Source of the DNA: Pelargonium cotyledonis
Taxonomy: Eukaryota > Streptophyta > Magnoliopsida > Geraniales > Geraniaceae
Assembly: GCA_036897625.1 (NCBI GenBank)
Contig: JAYMTA010000456.1
Span: 1-28,407, forward strand
Direction of reading: 5' to 3'
DNA: 28,407 nt
Position 1 is the stretch's first letter. Each line of letters opens with the position of its first letter. A program made the translations under genes and the position numbers. Positions 1 to 11,500 of this stretch are shown here, piece after piece. The notes under the pieces are model-generated. The model saw nothing but the letters and a program-made list of their open reading frames with translations. It was not told the DNA's origin and ran no database searches.

Positions 1-2400
1 TGACGAGTCTTGGGACAGACAGTGAGCCCAAGATCTATCCATTTCCTGATGAAAGCCCGCTCATAGGTTTGCCCTGATGCCACAATCACAGGATCAGTCA
101 TCAGCTTGAGAGAAAGAGGACAGCAGAAGTCAGTAGGGATTGGCACCGGGCTACAGCCCTGGGACTGCTTTATCATGACAAGACGTTCATGCATATTGGT
201 CACAAGAGCAATCATTTGATCAATATACTCAGCTTCCTCAGCCTTTTCAGCTTGTTCGGCACTCTCCTTAAACTTCTCAAGCGCCACAGCCTCAATCAGA
301 ACCTCCTGGTTTGACCTCAAGCTTAGGCTATCTGCAATTTTTGCAAGGATCTCTGAGCTTGGTCCAACACCCTCCACTTGATCCCTCATAGCCTCTTTAA
401 TGACAGATGACTGTTGTTCATATCCTAAATGCTTAATTTTCTGTACACAATGCTGCAATTAGTAATGCTGATAGTTAAATGTCACATTCCAACTAAGGAT
501 ACATGGAAAGACTGACATTTAATACTGCACATTCCAAAACTAAGAAGGTTTTAAACTTAACCAAATACCAGGAGACGAGCTATTAACCAGAGGATCCCGA
601 TAACACAATAAAGTGAAAAAACTTAATGACAACAATCTTGAAATCTAGTAATTAAATACCTCAATAGATGTTGAACTCAATTCAACAGGATGTTGTTGAT
701 GTGAAGATATTAGCAGCTGGAAAATATCCAGGGCAGTAGCTTGAGTCTTTATTATCAACAACTCAGCTTGCACAACCTGCATCATGCATAGGTGGAAATG
801 GTCAGAAAAAATATCACTTAAAATTGAATGAGAAAAGCCTATACATCAAGTATTACAGGAAGAAGGTTAGCCCATGATTATATAGATTACTATAATTGAT
901 CTAATGAAAGGACATGAGAAAACCCTTTATTGATTTACCAATAAAAGTGGCAAGAAGTTAAACCATATTTTCTGATTTGTTTACACAGGACAAAAGGATC
1001 CAAGATAATGCATGATCCTTGTTGGTGTATTAGTGAGAAAACATAAGAAGTTTTCATTTCAGAAATATTAAGACTTGAACAATGGGAAAGACGAGGAAAG
1101 TATTAGTTTCCACTTTTTAAACATAAATTCAGATGCTAGAAGAAAGATCATCCTGTAATTGGTCTTCTGCTATTAGGAGATAAATGAGGGATCAGTGAGA
1201 CCACCTTTAATGAGGTAACCCGGCATCAGAAGAATTAAGATATATAAACAAAACTCAGTTTTCTCCACTGCCAAAAAATAAATTAAGACAGCCTCAACAA
1301 TATTGATGACTGAATGAAGTTCAGAGATGTCCTAGTATGTTTTGGTTATTTAACTTCTACAGGTGAAATTTCTGTAAAGTAATTTTCTAATATCTCCTCA
1401 GTCCTCACACCGTACTGCTAACTCCCATGATGAGAACATTTTCCTTGTTCCCTGAGAATTTTGAATCAGCTAGTATTAGTCCGTGTTATGATTTGGTTAT
1501 TTAACTTCTACAGGTGAAATTTCTGTAAAGTAATTTTCTAATATCTCCTCAGTCCTCACACCGTACTGATGAGAACATTTTCCTTGTTCCCTGAGAATTT
1601 TGAATCAGCTAGTATTAGTCCGTGTTATGATTTTTTTTTTTCTGGTTGCAACATTATCACAATTTAAAGTACTTCCCTGCCAGATAAGAGAATCATGGCG
1701 GGAAGAGAATGCAACACCTAAATAAACAGATTAAATATAAGTATATAACAGGAAAAAAAAAAAGAAAAAGCTAAAAAGAGTAGCCCACTGCACAAGGGTC
1801 CCACAATTGTACTAAGCTTTGTCCCTGTCGTGCCAAGTCTCACCCGTATGGGAAAGCAAGCAATCATCTATTTGTTTAAGAGAAACTATACTCCTCAAAA
1901 CTATTATGGTTTGGTGTTCTGTAAACCCCAAACTAAAAGCCTAATATGATAACTATGCATTCGTATGAAGAATCCTTGTATGTACTAAGGGAAAAATCCA
2001 AATTGTGGCAGTCAAGTAGATACACACTTTAAAGACACTGACCACTTAATTGATAAAAAGTTTTTTTTTTTTTTTTTCTTTTTCTAATGTACAAACATAA
2101 CTAAAGAGATAGTGTTTAACTTACAAAATAAACTTTGCTTGACAAAGGTTGCCAGTTCTCAAAAAGCTCCCTCAACTCATCAACCGCTTGACCCAATTCT
2201 TCGAACACCTTAATCAGAAGCTCATTGGAAGAAATTTTGGAATCAACAATAACTTCAAGTATTGGCTTTAATAGCTTCAATATTTCTTCTATCTTCTGGT
2301 AATACTTTTGCACTGGTTCCACATGTATGTTGTCATATGATGATAAATGGAGAAAAGAAGAGATATTATTCAGTAGCGCTTTCAACAAAGATATCTCCAT
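1..2400 (-). CDS. PUB4: U-box/ARM E3 ubiquitin ligase, PUB4-like (N-terminal part, 3 exons)
   Basis: Partial gene running off the left edge. Coding exons in transcript order are 2400-2125, 776-660 and 452-1. Introns are GT-AG with donors GTAAGT and GTATTT, and the phase is 0 at both joins. The start MEISLLK fits PUB4-type proteins; an upstream in-frame ATG at 2520 lies in the intron. Residues 1 to about 230 form the plant U-box N-terminal domain (helical, Leu-rich, with ELRELFENWQPLSSK near residue 78). Residues 233-281 begin the U-box: P-I-P-x-D-F-C-C-P-L-S-L, then MTDPVIVASGQTYERAFI and CPKTR. The U-box recruits E2 enzymes, so the protein should ubiquitinate target proteins. The ARM repeats expected downstream lie outside the window. 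Known PUB4 proteins act at the plasma membrane or cytosol in meristem, immune and symbiotic signalling; this role is inferred from family only. PUB2 or another close paralogue is possible. Confidence 0.9.
1341..1630. repeat. Tandem duplication, 151-bp and 139-bp copies
   Basis: The segment 1341-1491, beginning tttggttatttaacttctac and ending ccgtgttatga, is repeated directly at 1492-1630. By eye the copies are identical apart from a 12-bp block (ctaactcccatg) present only in the first. The repeat lies in intron 2 of the PUB4-like gene (777-2124) and is followed directly by a T-run. The near-identity indicates a recent duplication. Confidence 0.95.
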
Positions 2401-5120
2401 CACACCTGAGTCAATGACAATCACAAGGTTTAAGAGCTGATTGATATACACATATTCACATAATAACAAGTATAAGAACCAAATGGCATACATAGTGTAG
2501 CAATTAGCACATCTAGGCAAGGAATGACCATATCACTGACTTATATCAAAATAGTTAATATATATCAAAACAACATCTCGCTCTCAGTTGCTGACTCAGC
2601 AAGAGGGATTTCGCAGGCCAAGTAGAAGATTATTTGTAACAACTCATCCCCATAAGATTTTGTACCCTCTTGGAAAAGGTGGAAAATTTCCCTTCAAAAG
2701 GTAACTTCCTAATCTGTCCGCAATGAAGAGCTTAATATGTCAATATGTCCTGGGGATTCTATATTTTCCGTCATTCATGGCCACCTATCAAGAAGGCCTG
2801 ACTAGACAGTATGTTGTGCATAGGTTCGAACCTTGAGGAAAAAAATAAACCAACATGCGCCAGCACCATGGAGAATGTCTATCATGAAGCATAATAGCCA
2901 AAAATGCCCATTACTTTAAACTCAATGGGCTCTATATGTGGACCACGTATTAACGGGGAGAAAGCACAAATGGGGCACATAGGGCCAAACCCAAATGATA
3001 CCAGCTCTAATACAGTGAGAGCATGTCAATCTTTAATCCAGTCCAATTCTAAAGTCGATAGGTGATGAGCTCAACTAGTATATTTGTTACCAACAATATA
3101 TAATGTGTTTGCATGTGAAAGATAATCTGTGTGACAAGAAAAAAGGGCCTGAGATAAGAAAGGAAAAATGAAAAATTCCCCTCATCAAAGATGTGTGAGC
3201 ATGAAAAGAATTATGTCTTCAGCCAAACTAGGCCAACTAAAGAAATCTATGTTTGTCATTCAGCTCTATCTAGATTCTGGAACCATACATCCCATTTGAC
3301 TCAAAACCAACCTGTAAATTATCTTGCCACCTCTACCAAGGTTCCTTTAAATGAAATATTATGAATAACCAAATTCATAAATGAAATAATCAAATGTGAT
3401 CAAGCAATTACCACATATATTAAAGGGGAAAAACGTACCTTTTTTCACCACAGTTGCAACTCAAAACACAAAATCAATCTTCCATGCATAGCTAATCGCT
3501 GTGAAGCACAACTAAACCATAAAAATGAAGACCATCTATCACAGCCATAGACCAAGTTTTTGCACCAACACTAACAGATCAAGCCTATATTGAGATTCTT
3601 GAGAAGTGAAATTGTTCACCCTGTGGAAACCAGAATTTCAAATTAAGATTCTAAGAATTCAAAGATCTAAAATTAGAAAAGTAACCAAATTTGCAAGGTT
3701 GATACAAACTGTTCAGCTAAAATCTTTGCAAATACTTTGAGGTGACCTTGCTAAAAGATTTTGACAATAAATGGCAAGCATATGGAACTTTCAAAGTTTT
3801 CTTAATAAATTTAGGTCAATTTGACATCAAACACAAGTATATAATTAAGAAATTAAATCAATGTGGAATAGTTAATACACATAAAATTGGAGCCAACCCA
3901 GCATTAAGAACATTCTCCACGCAAACAGAAAAAACAAACAGAGAAGCAATTGGCAAAGAAGTATCCCCCTTTTCATATGAAACATGTATTTCTTACAAGG
4001 TATAATCCACCCATTTAAGACAAGTATATAAATGGAAGGAAGGTTCTCATGTGTCTCCCTTTGTCCTACATGTTGATCCCATTACCTTTCCTACCAACCC
4101 AATAAATTAAAAGGGGAGCATAATAATTCCAGAATTACAAAAAGAGTCCAAAATAATTCTCACAAGCGCATTTGTAATACCTGCTCCTAGGATCTCCAAA
4201 CTACTTTCTTGTTATGTTATGTTAACATGCATTGTTTAAAGTTTGGAGAGGTAAAAATTTTAAACAAAAAAGAAAGTGAAACTAAAGTTCTGAGGAATTG
4301 ATGAGTTATTTGTGCTGATACTTTAAGCATTAATGATGTCTGCTTGAAGCTTGATAGGTTGACTTCTCATGAAATTTGATTCTTTAAACTTCAATAGCCA
4401 ACAATTTGTCGTATTGAATAACCTTTTTCTCCAACAAAGATCTGGTAAGATCAATTTATTGTAGTTTACAAATCCTACCATTAAATACGACATTCATAAA
4501 TTTTGTTTTCCATTATCATCAGTAACATGATAATCCTCCCCATAATCCTACCAACAAAATGCAAATTTTAATTTACTTCAACAATTCATTCCGCAGTCAG
4601 CAGTACTTATTTTACCTCAAACCAACTTATTATTCTACAGAACATTTTAATAACCATTATTTCTTCTTATTCAATATCGAAAAAGAAAAAGAGAGATAGC
4701 TTGGGTGGGGTTTGGTTACTCTGACTCCAGCTATAATATAACTAAAACCATAAATAAAACTATGGCACTATGCTACCCAAGTGGTATATAACTTTGTCTA
4801 CATTGTCAGTTGGGACAGAAAAAAAAAATACAGCTTCCTTCACGTTTTGATGTGTTTCTCAATAAATCGCTACGTTACGTCAAAAGCAATTATCCTTCTG
4901 TTATTTTCCTATAGCGGCTTCAGACAAGGATCACAATCATAAATACATAAAGACATAAAGCCGTTAACACACAAACCACCCAGCTAATTAGTAATTACAC
5001 TACAGGCCCAATCAGAAATATGAATCCCGCTCACACTACCAAACAAGCACAGTGCACCTCTAAACAACTCTTTTGGGTCAGACTTTCAGCTCAATTGTCC
5101 GTCACACAACATAAAAATAG

Positions 5121-5339
5121 GGTTTCAGTCACATTTCAATAAATGTATCAGTAAATCATTGAATCATATTGAAAATTACTATAATTCTTCCCTTTGCCAG
5201 CATCATTATGTTATTTTGCTCCTCCAACTACATTTCATTTAACATGTTTCCAAATTTAGTAACTACGACACCTAGACTACCTCAACACGCATTAGCCCAA
5301 AGGTATAAGTTGCTAATAAGTGCCGAATCTTCTTCTTTA

Positions 5340-5413
<74 letters not shown>

Positions 5414-5925
5414 CAATGAGCCATTGAGCTAATGATGAGGGTAGCAATGTAGCTCTCCCCTTCTCTCATATCCCTTCTCGCCCCACCGATAGGATTCAGA
5501 CTCACAATCTCTACCAGATAGTATGATGCTTGAACTACTTACTCTTACATGGTATGAGAAATATGGTTTCAGTCACATTTCAAGATTCATATCAGTAAAT
5601 CGTTCAGTCATATCAAAGGTTACTATAAATCTTCCATTTACCAATATCTAACCGTTATTTTGCGCCTCCAACTACACCTCCCTTAAAAAGTTTCCAAATA
5701 TAGTAACTACGACACCTAGACTACCTCAACACGCACAACCACAAAGACATAAGCCGTTAATAACAGCCGACTCTTTACTTTTTAAGAGAGAGAGAGACCC
5801 AACTATCCATTGAGCTAATATTAAGGGTAGCATTGTAGCTCTCCCCTTCTCTCATATACACGAATACAATTCGAACTCACAATCTCAACCAGACAGTATG
5901 ATACTTGAACTACTTACTATGCTAA
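5121..5925. repeat. Diverged tandem copies of a ~0.4-kb element (possible SINE-like)
   Basis: Copy A (5121-5564) and copy B (5565 to about 5925) share the same order of blocks: ggtttcagtcacatttcaa, then actacgacacctagactacc, then ttttaagagagag, then ccattgagctaat, then gtagctctccccttctctca, then acttgaactacttact. They differ by many substitutions and indels and by the length of the GA run. On the minus strand each copy has a TAGTTCAAG box followed by a box resembling GTTCGAATCC, like polymerase III A and B boxes of tRNA-derived SINEs. Both boxes are imperfect, so the SINE label is tentative; the duplication itself is clear. Confidence 0.75.
5345..5410. repeat. (AG)n microsatellite
   Basis: An AG run of about 66 bp with one interruption (gaaag near 5378), inside copy A of the duplicated element. 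Copy B has only a short AG run at the same place, so the run expanded after the duplication. The ORF seen opposite it (5272-5505) is an artefact of this repeat. Confidence 0.95.
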
Positions 5926-6312
5926 CACAATCTCAACCAAAATAAGAACAACACACTTCCAGATCGTAACAGCTCCTCCATAGCTTTCAATAAAAAGAAA
6001 AAAGAAAAACACAATTCATCCTCAGCTTCTACCCAAAACCCCAAAAAAGTAGCACACAAAATAATAGAAACAAAAAGCTATACATAAAAATCAAACAAAA
6101 CAGCTTCCGGGTCATCATCGCCATCATTTCCTCAACGGTCAAAAATTCAACATATGCAATTCAAAGCAGAATCAAATCCCGAACATACGAATCAATCAAA
6201 AAGTCAATTCGTTTCAAGCCCCAAATGCAGATACCAGAAATGGACACAAGAGAGCAATCGGAGAGGACAAAAAAATCCTAGATGGGTCAAGCAAGAGGAG
6301 AAGAAGAGGTAC

Positions 6313-6450
6313 CAGAATGCGGAGAGAGAGGTGGAGCAGGAACAAGGGTCGTCTTCGGGCGCTTTTCTCAACCTTTCTCGCCCAGATTTCGCTGATTCTC
6401 TGCTTCCTGGTTTGTTTGTGCCCTTTGTCAGTTTCTTTTTTTATTTTTTC
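6313..6450 (-). other. Predicted 5' leader exon of the PUB4-like gene
   Basis: On the minus strand this stretch is a purine/pyrimidine-rich, relatively GC-rich block ending in a CT-rich run (CTCCACCTCTCTCTCCGC) and a donor. That is typical of plant 5'UTRs and unlike the AT-rich flanks. The upstream limit is a guess. Short ORFs on both strands here are not recognisable proteins. Confidence 0.35.
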
Positions 6451-8338
6451 AATTTTATTGGTAACCAAGTTTTTATTTGTTTTCTCTTTTTCTCCTAAAT
6501 TTATTTCCAAATTGTAGCTATAACTATTTTTAAACCCACAATAATTTTTATCTTATTTGAATTATTAGTGTTTTAAGTTTTTATAAAATATATGCAAACG
6601 ATACGACATGACAAATTGACTTCACCTAATACAAATATATCGACTCTTAGATTAATAAGTCAAGGGGAGGGACACTTCTCCTTCTCTCCTGAATAAACAA
6701 GGTATGATAATGTAACCTTAACTCGGCCAAGGAATAAGTTAAGGTTTCTTTGTTAAGGACTATGACCAGATGCTAGTACTTAATTCAGTAAAAAAGTAAA
6801 TACTGCTTTATTCTGCACTGACAAATTTATTAAAAAAATATTCATATAAGCTTATTTTGTTACATGAGATGCACGAAGTATGCGACACAAAATAAAATAC
6901 TTATTGTTTTATAAAAATACAATACTTATTAATTTATCATTATTTAAAAAATATTAGTAATTTCAAATATTTTATTTCTTAGTAGAGTTGCCGACTTAAT
7001 CTTGAATCTTCAAACACACAAAAATTGTTTCATATATGTTATCTCAAATCAAACAAAATTAACTCGATCTATATTCAAAATAGGTCAAATAAAAATAGAC
7101 AGAACTCTCACATATCGAACTAATAATTTAATACACGATCGTCATAAACTCACAACTTGAGTTCCTTCCTAACCAAGTTTGCATTGAGCATTCGGAATCC
7201 AAACTCGAAAAACCAGCTAGACTTAAAACTAGAAATGCTAGTTGTATTTTAAGTAAGTAGGGACATTTTGGTCATTTAAAGTGATAAGTTTTGAATCAGT
7301 AGTTATGGTATATTGCCAAATATTGACTAGTATTAGGTAGGCGCCAGCCTGACCGGTTGGGTTAGGTCTGTAATTTACCCACACAAACAATGAGCGGCGC
7401 GTAACGGAAAATTTCTAGAACATGGGAGACATGACAGTGGATTTCCATTTATTCTTCATTTTCTTCTCTTTCCTTTTTTTTTAATATCACTGCACAGTGC
7501 ACGTTTTAAAAAAAAATCCAATGCTATTTATCTCTCTTATATTTGTTTAATGAGTATGTGGACCGCTATATATTTTGTATGGGCAAAGCGTTTGTCTATA
7601 TCCAAACTGTTCGCTCGTTTATTTTTAATTTATTTTGTGTTTTGAATGACTATCGGTCATATTAAGAAAAACACCGTGTTTTCTATTTTTGAAAATATTG
7701 TAATTTTTAATTATTTTTATAAACATCAAATTCTTTTGAGAAAATCAAAATAAAATTGTTCCGTCTTCGTTTTTTCAATTATTTATTTTGTTCTAAATAA
7801 GTATTTAATTTAAATTTGGTTCTGCTTTGTGTTATCTTGGTTTAGTGCATAATAGTGTCATGCTGTCATCGACTTTGTTTTAAAAAATATAGTTATCGTG
7901 TGGTTAAATTAGACATATTTATGAATGTTTCAGAGATGTATAATTGAGAGAGCTTAGACGAAATTGATGTGGCCACGTCCCTCAATTACACAATTTTAAT
8001 CCAAATAGATTTTATCAATAAATTTACCTAAATTAACTATTTATGCATCAAGTAATCACCACGTTAACCAAAAAAAATTAGAAACATATATCACTTCAAC
8101 CAAATTTAACGGCATAGTACTTTAAACCAACTCAAAACAAAAATAACATAGTTTGCAACCAAATTACCAAAATGTACATTTTTCCAAACACTATCATTCC
8201 TCATAGGTATTTTATGTCAAAACACCATGGCTGCAACATATACTCATATTCCAATCCGAAGACACCTAATCATTGTATTCACTATTCAACAGCTAACAAC
8301 ATTTACAATAATTGTGGGTTTATCAGGAAATTAATGGC
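6451..8338. other. Intergenic region: PUB4-like promoter and protease 3' flank
   Basis: AT-rich DNA without a believable gene. The part nearest 6450 is upstream of the PUB4-like gene and so holds its promoter; I see no unambiguous TATA box. A short GC-richer patch at about 7330-7440 includes TTCTAGAA, which resembles a heat-shock element core, but a single motif is weak evidence. ORFs here are short and low-complexity. Confidence 0.5.
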
Positions 8339-8344
8339 TTTATT
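8339..8344 (-). terminator. Candidate poly(A) signal AATAAA, aspartic protease gene
   Basis: AATAAA on the minus strand, about 235 nt after the protease stop codon at 8579. The distance suits a plant 3'UTR. Plant signals are degenerate, so others nearby could be used. Confidence 0.35.
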
Positions 8345-8479
8345 ATATGATACAATATTGAATATTCCCATACAAAAATCATACACCTCATACATTCAAA
8401 ACGTGAGCTTTGCGTGCACGGGCGTGCGTGTATATATATATTTCTATATAGCTGCATGTGCAGAGACCAGAGAGAACAA

Positions 8480-8482
<3 letters not shown>

Positions 8483-8510
<28 letters not shown>
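8483..8510. repeat. (AT)14 microsatellite
   Basis: A perfect AT dinucleotide run in the predicted 3'UTR of the protease gene. It is likely length-polymorphic. Confidence 0.95.
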
Positions 8511-8513
<3 letters not shown>

Positions 8514-8578
8514 GACAAAAAATAGGATCAGTACTAGCAGAGCAAGTTACTTGAGCATATCGCAAGCAAAGACATTGC

Positions 8579-11500
8579 CTATGAATTCAGAGCAGCAAGT
8601 TCTTGATCCGAAGCATTTGCGCCAACAGGCGAATAAGGAGAAGTGAAAGCTCCTTGTCTCCAAATATAAAATATTCCAGAAGCCGATAGTCCAATAATTA
8701 GAACGACCATAACTGTCACTATCAATACCAAATAATGCTGCTCACTCCATGTCCTGTGACATTTTATCAGTGAAAGATTATTTCAATATTATGCCAAGAT
8801 TTGTTGCGGAATATATTTGCATACTAGGGTTAAAACCGTAAGAGCAATTAGTACTCTTTACGCCCATACTGAGTGTCTACTGTCTAACATGCGCCTCCAA
8901 GGCGATAAAAAGGTATTACGGGTAAATCATGCATAACTAATTATCTGAAACCTAAATTGGACTTGTTCGGGAACAATTTTTTTTTTAAGAAAGTGAACAT
9001 TCATTAGGAGACAAATGGAATTCTATTTAAGGATTTGATGTCACAACTTTGGGCTGAAAATTTGGGCCGTGACATGACACAAACACAACACGAATTAAAG
9101 TGGATTTGAGTTCAGCTTAATCAGAACATGTTGAGTCGGGTAGTGTAATTTTGAACTCAGTTACTTATATGTGTTAGCCGTGCATGTCATGTCGTTTCAA
9201 CCCACTCGTAAACGGGTCGTGTTCAGTTTTTTCAACCCATTTAATAATTGGGGCCATTTTAGGTGGACCCATTTTACATAACACTGAACTTCGGACACTA
9301 ACACGAAATACCACCCCTAGCACAAATAATACCAACATAAGATTCCAAACAAGAAAAGGTAGGGGAAGAAGAAAAGCAGTGATATCATGTCAAAGTAAAT
9401 TAGTGGATCAAATCAACTGAAGATTTGTGTACCGTCTTGGTGGTGGCTCAACATTCCAATTGACTAGCTGGTAATTTCCAAAGGCATCGGGAAGCTGCAG
9501 ACGATGTTCGGAAACCCGAGAGATTATACTCTGTGATCAGAACATAAGCATCAGGAAATAATCAAAACCTATTACGTACAGAAAACATTGGAACTTGCAA
9601 AACCTACCATTGCAGTTGGATTAGAAATGTGGTCATCAGATCCTGCTGGGAATATGGCCCATCTAACGAGGGTTTCGTTTCCTCTGGACACACAATTCAG
9701 TAATTGAACCTAAAATCATCCATTTGTGGTTAGTTTTGTGTTGCAGTGAATAGATGAACTTGACTTTAAAACACCAGATATTGAATAAAGTTCAGGTACG
9801 ATAGGTTTGAATTTACAATCAATAAGTAATTTAAACCCAATACACGATTACATCTAATTTTAGCAAGTGTGGTTACAAATTCTTTGTATTCGACTGAAGC
9901 ATTTGCCTAACCTGTGATGCACTAACATCTAACTCGCTAGCAATGAACTCAGCAAGTTCTGGAATGTGAGGCTTCAGATCAGAGTAGTTGGTACTTATTG
10001 CAATATCAAAGATAATATGTCCAACTTGGAATTCTCCTGAGAAGGATGATCAATGAGAAACCATCATCACATTTATATCAATCAATTTGCTAAGAAAAGA
10101 AATTTAAATTTTGTAGAGTAAACATAACGAGGCATATCAACTCATCTCTGTTAAGAAATTCATAAAATATAAAAAGGCAAACTGATTTGTACCTAGCTAT
10201 AGAGTACAAATGAACTAGCATGCGTGTCACATGCTACCATAGCTAAAACTGACCAACAAAATTAAGTATTGTTTCAATACTGAAGTTACTAGCATTAGGT
10301 CTCTGGAACACCTAGAGATGAGTCTATGGGATGCAAATATAATTACTGCTTTCTACGATTGATCGTGAAAGGCTAGTTTAAAATTTGGGGTTCACTATAC
10401 CTGAAAAACTATTATAATTCTGTGATCCAGTTGGAGCCATGGTCGGTGGCACTTCAGCAATAAAGTTATTCCCAGTTGAAGCTTGAGTCCCTAGAGGAGA
10501 TGCAGCAGGTACGTGTAGCCTTTTCCACAACTCAGAACAATTAGTTTTCCAAAAACCAACCCTTTGTCGCTCACGGTCATACATTACAAAGGTATTGCGA
10601 ACAACAATTCCTGTTATGAATGTAACACTTACATCAAACAAAGCTTTTGGAAGTATAGATAATGATAGAGAAATTGGGTAACTTCAGATGATATAGAAGA
10701 GTTGAATGTTTGCACGACAAATTTTCACTTGGAATGGAAAATGGCATGGTTAAAATCAGCAGTACATATCTCTGTTCAGCAAAACATACCTCCTATAAGA
10801 GTAGTTGCATCCTTCCCATTCTGGAAAATCCCCAAGCAATATGCACCTTTGACTTTTGAATGCTTCATTTGGGAGGGGGCAAGAGCAGAACACATAATCA
10901 GTAGGTACAGAGCAAATACATCATGAGAAGCATACACCAGATTCACAATGACAACAACACATCATCAATTATCTAAAAATCAACTCCGCAAGAATGAAGC
11001 TCAATTTTTTTTGGACAGGCAAGGTTGATATTTTCTTTTTAAAAAACAATATGAAGTTAATACCCTGAACAAGTAGTTTTCTGGTGATAGAGACCATTTT
11101 TGACCATTGCTGAATATCATGTCCACTGCTGGAAATGACTTTGTGAGTTGTACAACATCACTGTACAAAAAATCAATCATCACATTCTTGTGCATCATAG
11201 ATAAGTAATTGTTATAAAATGTTAAGGTCGTGATATAAAGCTAATACCTTCCACCACCCAAAAAGCAAATATCATTAAAATTAGGATCAGGACCATGGAT
11301 CTTCTTGAGGGAATGAAGTTCCTTCATAATCTGCACGTACATACGTATGCACAAATATATCAAAATAAATTAATTGCAGAGAACAAAAGGCACAGATAAA
11401 ACTGGAATAAGAGGAATTTATAGACAAATTTTACACAAAACTATACATTTACAGATCAATAACAAAAGGTGATAAAGAGGATTAAATCATAAAGCAAAAT

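Larger units (their letters stand above)
2401..6312 (-). other. Predicted 5'UTR intron of the PUB4-like gene
   Basis: Just upstream of the start codon, the minus strand reads ...TTGACTCAG then GTGTG-ATG, a usable acceptor ending at 2406. A matching donor, CTG then GTACCTC, lies at 6313/6312 after a pyrimidine-rich leader. This implies a leader intron of about 3.9 kb (2406-6312) with five leader bases at 2401-2405. The interval has no ORF that looks like a protein. It holds the duplicated element at 5121-5925 and simple repeats. The intron is inferred from splice motifs only; a closer, unrecognised leader exon is possible. Confidence 0.45.

Noticed and set aside
6154-6510. Open frames of 98-114 codons on both strands around the PUB4 leader
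   Set aside because: Low-complexity, mutually overlapping, ending in poly-Phe/Ser-like runs; the stretch is better explained as a 5'UTR.
8172-8525. 117-codon plus-strand frame
   Set aside because: Its end is translated from the AT microsatellite and the rest is not protein-like; it lies in the protease 3' flank.
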